A stretch of 64,000 nucleotides of DNA from Couchioplanes caeruleus (GTDB lineage Bacteria > Actinomycetota > Actinomycetes > Mycobacteriales > Micromonosporaceae): positions 2,177,501 to 2,241,500 of the forward strand of contig NZ_CP092183.1 of the NCBI RefSeq assembly GCF_023499255.1, written 5' to 3'. Below the pieces are notes generated by a model. It had not been told where the DNA came from, did not search any database, and worked only from the letters and a program-made list of their open reading frames with translations. Both the position numbers and the translations under genes were made by a program. Shown piece by piece: positions 42,722 to 54,600 of the stretch. Numbering within the stretch: the first letter of the stretch is position 1; the number at the start of each line of letters is the position of its first letter.

Positions 42722-44370
42722 TCCGTGCCGCCGGTGGGGCTCAGCAGCTCGCGGGCGCGCGCGATAGCGGCGGGCGTGTCTCTGCAGAGCAGGCCCTCGC
42801 GTTCGAGCTCGGCGGTGCTGCCGACGGCGGTCAGCGCCTGCCGGTGGGCGGGATCGATGCCGGAGAGCAGCACGAGGATCCCGCGGTGCCGCAGCCGCGC
42901 GATGGCGTCGCCGAGGATGTGCGCCCCGGTGGCGTCGATGGTGGACACCCGGGACATCCGCAGGATGACCGCGCGGACGTCCGCGACCTCGGTGAGCTCC
43001 AGCAGGAAGTCGTGCGCGGCGGCGAAGAACAGCGGCCCGTCCAGCCGGTAGGCGACGATGTGTTCCCGCAGCAGCGCGTGCTCCTCGGCGCTGTGGTCGG
43101 TGTCGTCGATCGGGACCTGCTTGATGCCGGCGGTCCGCGCGATGGCCCGCAGGGCGAGGACGACGGCGACGCCGAGACCGACGGCGACGGCAGTGACCAG
43201 GTCGAAGACGACGGTCACGGCGAAGGTGAGGATGAGGACGGCCGCATCGCGGCGGGTGGCTCGGATCAGCGCCAGCAGCGATGCGGTCTCCACCATCCGC
43301 ACGGTCGTGGCCAGCAGGACGCCGGCCAGCGCGGCCAGCGGGATCCGCGACACCAGCGGCGCGGCGGCCAGCACGATGACGGCCAGGGCCACGGCGTGGG
43401 TCAGCGCGGCCAGCTTCGACTGCGCCCCGGCGCGCACGTTGACCGCCGTACGGGCGATCGCCGCGGTGGCCGGGACGCCGCCCATGATCGGCGCGGCCAG
43501 GTTCGCCAGGCCCTGCCCGAACAGCTCCCGGTCGGGATGATGCCGCTGGCTGACGCTCATGGCGTCGGCGACGGTGGCGGACAGCAGGCTCTCCAGCGCG
43601 GCGAGGGCGGCCACCGCGAGCGCGGCGGGCATCAGGTCCGCCGCCGCGGACCAGTGCAGGAAGTCCAGCGAAGGCGCGGGCAGGCCGCTGGGCAGCGCGC
43701 CGATCCGCGCCAGCGGCAGCGACGTGACCTCGGCCAGCACGGTGGCGCCGGCGACGGCGACCAGCGAGAACGGTACGGCGGGCCGCCAGCGCGCCCCCAG
43801 CAGCATGAGCGTGGCGACCCCCGCCGTGACCAGCAGGGGAGCCGGATGGGGATGGGACACGAAGCGCGTCACGGCGTCGGCGGCCACCGCCCACACCTTC
43901 TCGCCCCGCGCGTCGCCGACACCGAGCATCGCCGGCACCTGCTGCAGGGCGATCACCACCGCGATGCCCGCCGTGAAGCCCTCGATCACGGGCGTGGGCA
44001 GGTACCGGACGTACCGGCCCAGCCCGGCGACGGCGAGCCCGATCAGCACGAGGCCGGCCATGACGCCGACCATCAGCACCCCGTCGGCCCCGAACTCGTG
44101 CACGATCGGCAGCAGCACCACGGTCATCGCCCCGGTCGGCCCGGACACCTGCAGATTCGACCCGCCGAACACCGCCGCCACCGCACCGGCCACGACGGCG
44201 GTGACCAGCCCGGCCTGCGCGCCCAGCCCGGAAGCCACCCCGAACGCCAGCGCCAGCGGCAGGGCGACCACCGCGACGGTCAACCCGGCCACGAGATCCC
44301 GCCGCGGATGCCGCCGGGCCGCGGCCCAGTCGCCGCGCTGCGGAAGCAGGCGCGTCAGCCGCCCGGTCAC
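42694..44370 (-). CDS. SulP-family anion transporter with STAS domain
   Basis: 558 residues. GTG 44370 overlaps the ArsR stop (GTGA). The transmembrane domain (about residues 20-410) has the SulP signatures DLVAGLTVAVVALPLALAFGVASGLG, GGSNLQVSGPTGAMTVVL and PIMGGVPATAAIARTAVNVRAGAQSK. A cytoplasmic STAS domain follows (about 430-535, with VILRMSRVSTIDATGAHILGDAIARLRHRG). Members carry sulfate, bicarbonate or other anions. Pairing with ArsR and the nearby sulfotransferase-bearing polymer locus makes sulfate plausible, but nothing proves it. Confidence 0.92.
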   Translation of the reverse strand: MTGRLTRLLPQRGDWAAARRHPRRDLVAGLTVAVVALPLALAFGVASGLGAQAGLVTAVVAGAVAAVFGGSNLQVSGPTGAMTVVLLPIVHEFGADGVLMVGVMAGLVLIGLAVAGLGRYVRYLPTPVIEGFTAGIAVVIALQQVPAMLGVGDARGEKVWAVAADAVTRFVSHPHPAPLLVTAGVATLMLLGARWRPAVPFSLVAVAGATVLAEVTSLPLARIGALPSGLPAPSLDFLHWSAAADLMPAALAVAALAALESLLSATVADAMSVSQRHHPDRELFGQGLANLAAPIMGGVPATAAIARTAVNVRAGAQSKLAALTHAVALAVIVLAAAPLVSRIPLAALAGVLLATTVRMVETASLLALIRATRRDAAVLILTFAVTVVFDLVTAVAVGLGVAVVLALRAIARTAGIKQVPIDDTDHSAEEHALLREHIVAYRLDGPLFFAAAHDFLLELTEVADVRAVILRMSRVSTIDATGAHILGDAIARLRHRGILVLLSGIDPAHRQALTAVGSTAELEREGLLCRDTPAAIARARELLSPTGGTDQMERWYTR

Positions 44371-44705
44371 GACAACTGCCCCTCGGCGTCGATCTGGACG
44401 AGCAGCTCATCACGGTCGGTGAGCACGGCGGACAGAATCCGCCGCCCGGCCGCCAGCAGCTCGGCGACGGCGGGCGTGCTCAGCGTGTAGACGACCGAGG
44501 AGCCGGTGCGAGCGGACGTCACCAGCCCGGCCCGGCGGAGCACGCCGAGCTGCTGGGAGAGGTTCGAGGGCTCGACGTCGATGTCGGCGAGGAGGTCGCG
44601 TACGGGCTTCGGGCCGTCCTGGAGGAGCTCGAGGACGCGGATGCGGACCGGGTGGCCCAGCGTGCGAAAGAGCTCGGCTTTCGCCTGGTACAGCGGGACA
44701 CCCAT
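44367..44705 (-). CDS. ArsR/SmtB-family repressor of the SulP gene
   Basis: 112 residues from ATG 44705, which has AGGA 6 nt upstream; the ATG two codons earlier lacks an RBS. The winged helix is clear: AELFRTLGHPVRIRVLELLQDGPKPVRDLLADIDVEPSNLSQQLGVLRRAGLVTSARTG. No cysteine is present, so metal or persulfide sensing through thiols is not possible. Ligand sensing must use another site. A perfect 20-bp palindrome 30 bp upstream is the likely operator. Confidence 0.92.
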   Translation of the reverse strand: MGVPLYQAKAELFRTLGHPVRIRVLELLQDGPKPVRDLLADIDVEPSNLSQQLGVLRRAGLVTSARTGSSVVYTLSTPAVAELLAAGRRILSAVLTDRDELLVQIDAEGQLS

Positions 44706-44734
44706 GCGCATCCTGTCGGTATGATGACTTCTTC

Positions 44735-44754
44735 ACTTGAAGAATTCTTCAAGT
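44735..44754. promoter_or_regulatory. ArsR operator, perfect 20-bp palindrome
   Basis: ACTTGAAGAATTCTTCAAGT is a perfect 20-bp palindrome 30 bp upstream of the arsR start. A further half-site-like CTTCTTC lies beside it. It sits where the arsR-sulP promoter should be, and it is AT-rich in a GC-rich genome, so it stands out. Confidence 0.85.
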
Positions 44755-44894
44755 CGCGGCCAGCGTACCGGCCGTGATGCGGAGAGAACACGGAGAGTGG
44801 GATAGTTCTCACTCCATCCGTGATCTTGGTTTACAGAGAAACTTAAATACGTCTAAGGTTTCCCTGCTGCTTGACGTGCACGGGGGAGTTGACA

Positions 44895-47800
44895 GTGGTT
44901 CTTTTGGCGATGACGCATGCCCGCTCCACGGCTGCAGGCGTGGCTTTCTCATTGCTGCTCGGCGGGGTTGCGACCACGCTGCCCGCGAGTGCTGTCGCCT
45001 CGCCCGCGCCGGCCGCAGCATCGAGCCGTCTTCCGGGCCCTGCTGCGGCACAGGACGAGGGCGCCGCCCTGCAAAAGGCCAGCAGCTCCGATGCGCGGGT
45101 TGAGGTGCTCTCGGAGCGTACGGAGTTCAGCCAGCTGTTCGCCGAGCCGGACGGCCGGCTCACGTACGAGTCCACCGTGCTGCCGCAGCGGGTACGCCGC
45201 GACGACGGCACATGGGCCGATCTCAACTTGTCGCTTCAGGCAACGGACGCCGGTGTACGCCCGCGAGCCGCGTTCGCCGACGTGACGTTCTCCGACGGTG
45301 GTTCCGAGCCGCTGGTCACCATGGTCGAGGGGGGCAAGACGTTCACCCTGACCTGGCACGGGAAAGATCTGCCTCCGCCCAGGCTGGACGCCGACACGGC
45401 CACTTATCCCGATGTGCTGCCCGGCGTGGACCTGGTGGTGCGGCCGACCGAGCTCGGGTTCTCCCATGTGCTGGCTGTCAAGTCCGCGGACGCGGCGAAG
45501 AGCTCCGAACTCCGCGAGATCACATTCGACGTCGGCGGTGACGCGGAGCTGTCGCGCTGGCCCGACGGTTCGCTCCGGGCGACAGCCGGCGGATCGTTGC
45601 TCGCTACGGCACCGCCACCGGCGATGTGGGATTCGCGAAACGCCGCCACCCCGGTGAAGGCATCGGGAGGGACGTCCGGGCGCGTGGCGGCCCAGGGCCT
45701 CGATGACGACCCTTCCACCGGGAGCGGACCGTCCGACGCGGCTCGCGTCGCCGCAGTGCGGACGGAGGTGACGGCTGCCGGCGATCTGGTGCTGCGGCCC
45801 GACGAGGCCATGCTCACCGGATCGGCTACCTTCCCGGTCTTCATCGATCCGTACTGGGACAAAGGCAAAACCCGCTGGGCCTACTCGACGAACAACAACA
45901 CCAACAACTCGGACGTCTCCCGGGCCCGTGTCGGCATGGACCCGGACGGGCGGATCTACCGCTCCTACTTCGAGTTCCCCCTCACCACGATCAAGGGCAA
46001 GCACGTCGAAGAGGCCAGCGTAAGGATGAAGCTGGATCACTCGTACTCGTGCGTCGACACCTGGACGCACATGTTCAGCGCGAGCCCGATCTCCTCGACG
46101 CCGCGTACGGCGTGGAAGAACAGCTCGTTGCTGAAGCACCTGGCGGCCACGGAGTCGCATGCCAACGAAGGCAGTGGATGCGCCGACTCGCCCCAGCCGG
46201 ACATGACGGTCAACTTCGAAGGTGGCGCGATCACCTCGCTGATCAACAGTGCAGCCGGCAAGGGGACTTCCAACGTCACGATGGCGTTCTCCGCGGGGAA
46301 CGAGACGCAGGACTACGAGAACTCTAAGGACCGGTGGAAGAAGTTCTTCCCCAACGACGCGAAGCTCATCGCCGACGTCGACGCCAAGCCGGGTAAGCCG
46401 TACTCGTTGCAGGTCAATAATGTGCAGTGCAAGTCGACCAGCATCGGTATCGGCATCAAGGACCCCTTCCTCTCGGCGATCATGCCGGACGGCGACGACA
46501 GCCAGCCGTTGAAGGCCACCTGGCAGCTGTACCACATCGTCGGCGACAAGTGGACCTCGATGACGCCACCGCCTGTCAGCAGCACACCGGCGAACGACCG
46601 GGAGAAGAGCGGCCGCATCGAGAAGGCGGAGGACAAGAACCTGTACGCGTTCCGGGTGATGGGCACCGACCCGAAGCCGTATGAGATCGACAGTCCATGG
46701 TCGGACTGGTGCTACTTCCGGATCGACACCGAGGAGCCCGACGTCTCGGCCGTCACGTTGACGAATCCGCCGGGGCCCGGGCAGCCCGGCACCTTCAAGA
46801 TCATGTCCACTGCGACCGACGTCACGACGTTCCGCTGGGGCTGGGAGTCGGCTGTCCACGAGGTGCCGGCGAAGACCGTCGCGAACGAACCGGGGAAGTC
46901 GGCGGTCATCACCGCCACCGCGCCCAAATACGGCGACAACCTCATGACGCTTCAAGCCGTCGATTCGACACTCAACGAAGGGGACGGCACCCACCCCTTC
47001 TTCGTCGAACGCCCGGCGCCGCCGGTGGCCCAGTGGCTGTTGGAGAGGTATCCCTACGACAAGGATGACAAGGCGCTGTCGGACCAGGCCGCGTCAGTGG
47101 GGGGTGACACCCCTCTGACCGCTGCGGGCACGTCGTGGGCCGACAAACAAAGGGTGGTCGGCGGCCGCAACGTCGCCTTCACGGGCTCCGGCGCGCTGAC
47201 CACGGGTGGGAAGGTTCTCGACACCACGAAGAGCTTCACCGTGGCGGCGTGGGTCCGTATCGATCAGACGACGGGCTTCCAGAACATCATCTCGCAGGAC
47301 GGCGCGCACATCGCCAACTTCCAGCTGCAATATCGCAGCGACGACCGCAACGGCGACGGTACCGCCGACAAATCATTCTGCTTCGGCATGCGTGTGACTG
47401 ATACGGACGCCACCGCCCCCATGGAGTTCACCTGTGCGCCGGACAGCGCCATCGCCAATCGGTGGACGCATGTGGCCGGTGCGTACGACGCCGGGGAAGA
47501 GACCATGCAGGTCTGGGTCAACGGTCAGCGAAAGGCCGTCAAGGATGCTCCGGCGGCCTGGTCGTCCACCGGTCCCATGCGCGTCGGCAACCGCAAGTAC
47601 ACCAGCGATGTATGGACGGACTGGCTGCAGGGCAGTGTCGCCGACGTCCAGGTCTTCGACCGGGTTCTGGTCGCTCAGGACTTCACCGGTGAGCCGGGCG
47701 ACCCGAACCGGAAGATCGCCGACGAACCCGGCATCATGACGCCGGTCGAGGCGGGGCGGTGGGACTTCGCCGATCTACAGCCGTGCCCGGACCCGTCCAT

Positions 47801-48548
47801 CGCGGAGATGTGCCAGGCCCCCGACCAGTCGTCGTGGCACCGGCGCCTCTCGTTCACCAAGGGGACGGGCATCGGCTTCGGCAGTGGCGGAGAGTTCCTC
47901 GCCCTCGACGATCAGGAGTTCGTCTGGGAGGGCGAGCCGAACCCGCAGGCACCGAAGACCCGCGAGTACGGCGTCACCCAGGCCAACGCCGCCCCGGAGG
48001 GCTCACCGGCACAGTGGCAGAACGGCACGCCCCTGCGCACCGACCAGTCCTTCACAGTGTCGGCCGCCGTGCACGTCGACTCGACGAGCACCACGATGAC
48101 CGCGCTCGCGCCCAAGGGGAACAAGCAGTCCGCGTTCTTCCTGGGTACCCGCAAATCGACGGTCGACTCGGTGACGGCTCAGCGCTTCGAGGTCATGGTG
48201 CCCTCCGCCGACGCCGATACCGGGGAGACGTACACGCACGTCATCGCCAAGGCGCCCCTCGACATCGACGACGAGGGTTCGTGGACCCGGCTGACCGTGG
48301 TCTACGACGCCGGGGCCGGGACGATGTCGCTCTACGTCAACGACAGGGATCCGGTCACCCAGCAGGTTCCGCGCCTGTGGAACGCGGCCGGGCCGCTGAT
48401 CGTCGGCGGCGGCTGGTGGGCCGCGGACAACACGACCGGCGCGTGGGTCGACCCCTGGAAGGGCGGCATCGACGACGTGGTGGTTTACCAGGGTGCCCTC
48501 ACCGGTGTCCAGGTGATGAAACTCGTCGCCGGTCTGGACGCCGGATGA
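44895..48548 (+). CDS. Secreted LamG/DNRLRE protein, companion of the RHS toxin
   Basis: 1217 residues from GTG 44895, chosen because GGGGGAG lies 6 nt upstream; ATG 44910 is in frame. A signal peptide (GVAFSLLLGGVATTLPASAVA) precedes a region with RTEFSQLFAEPDGRLTYES and TATYPDVLPGVDLVVRPTE, typical of the WapA/RHS N-terminal module. A DNRLRE-like domain follows (about residues 330-480, with YRSYFEFPLTTIKGKHVEEASVRMKL). After Ig-like spacers come two LamG domains (about 725-900, KSFTVAAWVRIDQTTGFQNIIS; and about 1030-1210, QSFTVSAAVHVDSTSTTMTAL). Such genes regularly precede secreted RHS toxins in actinomycetes and may help display or anchor them. The RHS gene starts 61 bp later. Confidence 0.85.
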   Translation: MVLLAMTHARSTAAGVAFSLLLGGVATTLPASAVASPAPAAASSRLPGPAAAQDEGAALQKASSSDARVEVLSERTEFSQLFAEPDGRLTYESTVLPQRVRRDDGTWADLNLSLQATDAGVRPRAAFADVTFSDGGSEPLVTMVEGGKTFTLTWHGKDLPPPRLDADTATYPDVLPGVDLVVRPTELGFSHVLAVKSADAAKSSELREITFDVGGDAELSRWPDGSLRATAGGSLLATAPPPAMWDSRNAATPVKASGGTSGRVAAQGLDDDPSTGSGPSDAARVAAVRTEVTAAGDLVLRPDEAMLTGSATFPVFIDPYWDKGKTRWAYSTNNNTNNSDVSRARVGMDPDGRIYRSYFEFPLTTIKGKHVEEASVRMKLDHSYSCVDTWTHMFSASPISSTPRTAWKNSSLLKHLAATESHANEGSGCADSPQPDMTVNFEGGAITSLINSAAGKGTSNVTMAFSAGNETQDYENSKDRWKKFFPNDAKLIADVDAKPGKPYSLQVNNVQCKSTSIGIGIKDPFLSAIMPDGDDSQPLKATWQLYHIVGDKWTSMTPPPVSSTPANDREKSGRIEKAEDKNLYAFRVMGTDPKPYEIDSPWSDWCYFRIDTEEPDVSAVTLTNPPGPGQPGTFKIMSTATDVTTFRWGWESAVHEVPAKTVANEPGKSAVITATAPKYGDNLMTLQAVDSTLNEGDGTHPFFVERPAPPVAQWLLERYPYDKDDKALSDQAASVGGDTPLTAAGTSWADKQRVVGGRNVAFTGSGALTTGGKVLDTTKSFTVAAWVRIDQTTGFQNIISQDGAHIANFQLQYRSDDRNGDGTADKSFCFGMRVTDTDATAPMEFTCAPDSAIANRWTHVAGAYDAGEETMQVWVNGQRKAVKDAPAAWSSTGPMRVGNRKYTSDVWTDWLQGSVADVQVFDRVLVAQDFTGEPGDPNRKIADEPGIMTPVEAGRWDFADLQPCPDPSIAEMCQAPDQSSWHRRLSFTKGTGIGFGSGGEFLALDDQEFVWEGEPNPQAPKTREYGVTQANAAPEGSPAQWQNGTPLRTDQSFTVSAAVHVDSTSTTMTALAPKGNKQSAFFLGTRKSTVDSVTAQRFEVMVPSADADTGETYTHVIAKAPLDIDDEGSWTRLTVVYDAGAGTMSLYVNDRDPVTQQVPRLWNAAGPLIVGGGWWAADNTTGAWVDPWKGGIDDVVVYQGALTGVQVMKLVAGLDAG

Positions 48549-48609
48549 TCCCTCCAGTCGTGCCCCGCCTCGTCGGCTCGGTGTGTTCCACCTGTCAGGA
48601 GAACCTTTC

Positions 48610-51600
48610 ATGATCGGACGTTTGTCCCGGGCCGCGCGCACCAGGGCGGGAATCGCCGCGGGCCTGGCCGTTGCGCTGAGCCTCACCGGCTTCTCCAGTG
48701 TTCCCGCGCTCGCCGAGCCGGCCGAGCCGCCGCAACGGCTGAGCGCCCAGGTCGAGAAGCTCGACCAGGACGGCCGGGAAGTCGCCGGCGTCGGCTGGCA
48801 GCCTCGGGCCACGCCATTGGCGAAGGTCCCGGCGCCGGTGTGGCCGGCTGCCGGAAGCCGCGTCACCGTGACCACGGCGCCCACCAAGTCGGCAACGGCG
48901 GCTGCCGAGAAGCAGGCGGCTCCTGCGGTGACCGCTGAGGTCATCGGTCGTGACGCCGTGCCGCAGCGCTGGCGGTCCGGGGTGGTGGCACGGCTCACGG
49001 GCCGTGCCGCCGGCAATGCCTCGGTGTCGATGGACTACTCGGCCTATCGGCACGCCTTCGGCGGCAACTGGTCCTCCCGGCTGCGTCTGTGGCGGTTGCC
49101 CGATTGTGCTTTGACGGAACCCGACCGAGCGGGCTGCACGGCGGCCCCGCTGCCCTCGCGCAACGACCCGGCGCGGCAGACAGTGACAGCTGACGTCTCG
49201 CTGTCGGCCGGCCGATCCGGTACCGGCACATTGGTCGCTCTGGCGGCAGGACCCTCCGGCGATTCGGGGGACTTCGCCGCCACCTCGCTGTCGGCCTCGT
49301 CCAGCTGGTCCGTCGGCGGCTCGACCGGAGCATTCTCCTGGTCCTACCCGATGCGCACCCCGCCGGGCGTTTCCGGCACCGGCCCGGGTGTGACGCTCTC
49401 CTATTCCTCCGCCGCCGCGGACGGGCGCTCTTCCGCCACCAACAACCAGCCGTCCTGGGTCGGTGAAGGCTTCGAGTACGCGCCCGGCTTCATCGAGCGC
49501 CGGTACGTGCCCTGCAGCGAGGACGACTCCGGCACGCAGAATGCGCCCGAGTACACCGGGGACCTCTGCTGGCGGTCCAACAACGCGGTCCTCTCGCTGG
49601 CGGGCAACAGCACGGAGCTGATCTACGAGGCCGACAAGGGCTGGCACGCCCGGTCGGAGGACGGATCCAAGATCAGCCGCTTGACCGGTGGCACCAACGA
49701 CGACGACAACGGCGAACACTGGCGGGTCACCGCGACGGACGGCACGCAGTACTACTTCGGGCTCAACAAGCTGCCCGGTCAGGACAAGAACACGAACTCG
49801 GCGTGGACGGTGCCCGTCTACGGCAACCACGCCGACGAGCCGGGACACGCGACGAAGTTCGCGGACTCGCGTACCACCCAGGCCTGGCGCTGGAACCTCG
49901 ACTACGTCGTCGACACCCATGGCAACACCACGTCCTACTGGTACGACGTGGAGAAGAACCAGTACGCGGCCGAGATCACCGAGAGCAAGAACGTCCCCTA
50001 CGTACGGGGCGGCACGCTGGCCCGCATCGACTACGGCACGTGGGACCGCGGATCCTCCGATCGCTCGGTGAAGGCCCTCGCGCAGGTGGTGTTCGAGCCG
50101 GGCGACCGCTGCAACTCCGGCTGCAGTGAGCACGACGGTGTGCACTGGCCCGACACCCCGTGGGACCAGGAGTGCAAGTCGACGGCCACGTCGTGCGACA
50201 ACTTCTCGCCGACCTTCTGGTCGACCAAGCGTCTGGCCCGCGTCCTCACCCGCATCTGGGACACCACCAAGGCCACGCCGGGCTGGCGGGACGTGGACTC
50301 CTACACCTTGACGCACAGTTTCCCGTCACCCGGTGACGGCGACGCCGGCGGCCTGTGGCTGGACTCGATCGTGCACACCGGTCACGTCGGCGGCACCGCC
50401 ACCCTGCCGGCCATCACGTTCAAGCCGGTCGCCCTGCAGAACCGGGTCAGGACCAAGACCAACACCACGAACAACTGGCAGCGCCTGGCCAACATCTACA
50501 CCGAGACCGGCGCCCGTGTTCAGGTGGTGTACTCCGACAAGGAATGCTCGGCGGACAGTCTGCCGTCCTCGCCGGCCACCAACACGAAGCTGTGCTACCC
50601 GGTCATCGGCCCGGACCCGTACGACATCGACGGCCCGGACATCACGGAGTGGTGGCACAAGTACGTCGTCAAGCAGGTCTCCGAGAGCGACACCAAGCTC
50701 GAGAACGGCTATCAGTCCCCGGGCAAGACGACCTACTACGCGTACGAGGGCAGTCCGGCCTGGCACTATGCCGATGACGACGGCCTGAGCAAGCCGAAGC
50801 GCAAGACGTGGGACCAGTTCCGCGGCTACGCCACCGTGACGACGCAGGTCGGTGACACCAACAGGACGCTCACCAAGACGACCTACCTGCGCGGCATGCA
50901 CGGCGACCGGGCCGCCGCGTCCGGTGGCACGCGAACCGTCACGGTGGCGGCGTCGCTCGGTTCGGAGACGGTCTACGACGAGGACCAGTTCGCCGGCATG
51001 GTTCGTGAGCAGGTCGTCTACAACGGCGTGGAGACCAAGCCGGTCAGCAAGACGGTCAACGTCCCGTGGCGCTCCGGGCCCACCGCGTCCCGCACCATCA
51101 ACGGGGACACGGTCACCGCGCGCTACACCGGCACCAAGACCACGTACAAAGGCACCGCGCTCGGCGTCGACGGGGCGCGCGGCTGGCGGGTCACCAGCTC
51201 CAAGACCACGTTCGACGAGGACTACGGCGTCGCGGCCGCCATCCAGGACAACGGCGACGTCGACAAGGCGGGCGACGAACGCTGCACCACGACCACCTAC
51301 AACCGCAACACCACCAAGAACATCGTCACGCTTCCCGAGCGGGTGACCGTCACCGCGTTGCCCTGCGGTACGGACCCGAGCACCGCCGACGACATCATCT
51401 CGGACACCCAGACCCTCTACGACGGCGCGACGAGCGTCAGCACCGACCCGGTGCGCGGTGATCTGACCGGTACGCAGGTTCTGAAGGACTGGAGCAAGAC
51501 CTCCGGCACCTCCTGGCTGACGACTGCCACGGCGGTCTTCGACGCGTTCGGCCGGCCGACCAACGCAGGCGATCCGGTGCGCAAGACCACCACGATCTCG

Positions 51601-54600
51601 GCGTACATTCCGGCGGATGCGCTGGTCACCACGCGTACTGACACGCTGAAGCGCCGCGACACCACGCTGTCCGACTGGGTGACCACCACCGAGATGCACC
51701 CGGCGTGGGGGTCGCCGACGAAGATCACGGACCCCAACGGGCGCGTCAACGAGGCCACGTACGACCCGCTCGGCCGTACGTCGCAGGTGTGGGACCAGGG
51801 GTGGCCGCGCTCGCAGCACGCCGATCAGCCCACGAAGCGGCTGACGTATAGCTTCGACACGGAGCGCAAGAACTACCCGTACATCAAGACCGAAGAGCTC
51901 AACACGGTCGGCGGCACCGACGTCAGCTTCACCATCTACGACGGTCTGCTGCGCGTCCGGCAGAACCAGACGGAGGCGGTCGGTGGCGGCCGCGTCGTCA
52001 CGGACACCCTGTTCGACGACCATGGGCGTCTCGAACTGACCTACGGCGCGCACAGCGAACCCGGCGACCCGTCCGGCACCCTGTGGGCCGAACCGCAATG
52101 GTCCGTGCCGCAGCAGACGCTCACCCTCTACGACCGGGCCGACCGGCCGTACGCGTCGATCTTCCAGGCGGGCGACGGCAAGACCAGCATCGTCGAGAAG
52201 TGGCGCAGCACCACGACGTACGAGGGCGACCGCACGACGGCGGTCCCGCCCAAGGGCGGCACCGCCACCACCACGCTGATCAACCCGCTCGGCAAGCCGG
52301 TCGAGCTTCGCGAATACTCCACTCCGGCCGGGACCTCCGGTTCGTACGTGGCGACCAAGTACGGCTACAACGGCAAGGACCAGCTCGCCAGCGTGACCGA
52401 TGCCGGTGGCGACGAATGGACCTACACGTACGACATCCGCGGTCGCCAACGCCTGGCCGTCGACCCGGACAAGGGCAAGACCATCTCCGAGTACGACGAC
52501 GCCGGCGACCTCATCAAGACCACTGACGCGCGTAATGAGGTTCTCGCCTATTCGTACGACGACCTGGGTCGCCGCACCGGCGTGTACGACGATGAGGTCT
52601 CCACGACGAAGCTGCGTGCGGAGTGGAAGTACGACAAGCTCTGGACCGGTCAGCCCATGCGCAACCAGCTGACCGAGGCCATCCGGTACGACAACGGCAA
52701 CGCCTACAAGTGGCAGGCCAGCAACTTCGACCTGCGGTACCAGATCGCCAGCGAGCGATGGGTGATCCCCGCGTCCGAAACCGGTCTGGACGGCACGTAC
52801 AGCTACAGCCACGGCTACTCGCAGTACACCGGTGCTCCGACGTCGCTGACGTATCCGGCCAAGGGGGATCTGGCCACCGAGACGGTCACCACCACCTTCG
52901 ACGCGACCTCGGCGATGCCCAACGGGCTCAAGACCAACTTGCCGAACGTCGGCTCCTATGTCGTCGGCCAGATGTACACCGGCTATGGCGAGCCCACCAT
53001 CACGACGCTCAAGACCAACGGCGGCACGTACGCCGAGCAGAGCATCTCGTACGAACTCGACACCCGCCGCGTCCACGAGGTGAAGGTCAAACCGGAGACG
53101 TCGACCGGCACCATCGCCGATCGGTTCTACAGCTACGACGCCATGGGCAACCCGCTGTCGATCACGGATGCGCCGCAGGTCGGACAGGCTGACACGCAAT
53201 GCTTCGGCTACGACAGCCTCCAGCGTCTCGACTCCGCGTGGACGCCGAAACCGGGTACGGCATGTGACACAGGCCCGGATCCGAAGAACCTCGGTGGAGC
53301 GGCGCCCTACTTGCTCAAGTGGGTGATCGACAGCCTCGGTAACCGCACCGAGGAAACGCATCTGAGCGCCGCCGGGGAGACGACCAAGCGGACCTACGCC
53401 GTGCCCAAGCCTGGGAAGGGCGTGGTCCGTCCCCACGCGGTCAGCTCGATGACGACGAGGCTCCCCGGTCAGACCACCGGCACCACCTCGTCGTACGAAT
53501 ACGACGACGCCGGCAACATGAAGCTGCGTCCCGGCGCCACGGCGGTTCAGGCCCTGACGTGGGACGCCGAAGGCAAACCCGTACAGGTCCTGGAGGGCAC
53601 CAAGCGCTTCACCAACCTGTACAACGCCGACGGTGACCGGCTCATCCGCCGCGACCCCAACGGTACGACTCTCTACCTGCCGGGCATGGAAATCCGCCGC
53701 GACGTCTCGGGCAGCAGCCCGACCGTGACTGGTACGCGTTACTACACCTTCAACGGCCAGACCGTCGCCTCCCGTACCAACCAGAACGACGGCCTGACGT
53801 GGCTCTTCTCGGACCACCAGGGCACCCAGCAGGTCGCGGTCACCGCGGCCGCCCAGACGGCCACCATCCGCCGGCAACTTCCCTACGGAGGCCCGCGCGG
53901 TGGCGACCCGGCATGGCCAAACCTCAAGGGGTTCGTCGGCGGCGACAAGGACCCCACCGGGCTGACCCATATCGGAGCCCGCGAGTACGACCCCGTGTTG
54001 GGCCGGTTCATCTCCGTCGACCCGGTGCAGGACCTGACCCAGCCGCAGCAGTGGAACGCGTACTCCTACGCGGGGAACAACCCCATCGGCCGTAGCGACC
54101 CGACGGGCATGTTCTTCATCGACCCGATCAGCCTCATCGGCGTTATCGGCGCCATCGGGCAGATTATCGAGAGCGGCGGCGGCGACTCCGGCGGCAGCGG
54201 CAACGGGGGCAACGGTGGTAACGGCGGTAATGGCAGCGGCACCGGAAACGGCGGCAACAGCCTTCGCTCCATCATCGGCAACGGCCTGAAAGGGCAGCTT
54301 GACGCCGGCTACGAAGCGACGGTCGGTCTCGTCACCGGCGTCTACTCGATGTTCGAGAGCACCTATCACCAGGCCAGTTCTGACGGCGCCGCCATAGCCA
54401 ACGGCGACATGACCGTATGGGATGCGCTCTGGGGCCAGGCGAAACGCACCTGGAACGGGCCCGGTATGGGCGGCGGCAACTACGCCATGCTGAAGGGTCT
54501 GTTCTCCGAGGGGAAAAAGATCTTCACCGCAGACACCTGGGGCGAGCGGGCATACGCGGGTTCGCACCTCGTGTCGACCATCGCCCTCATGTTCGTCGGG

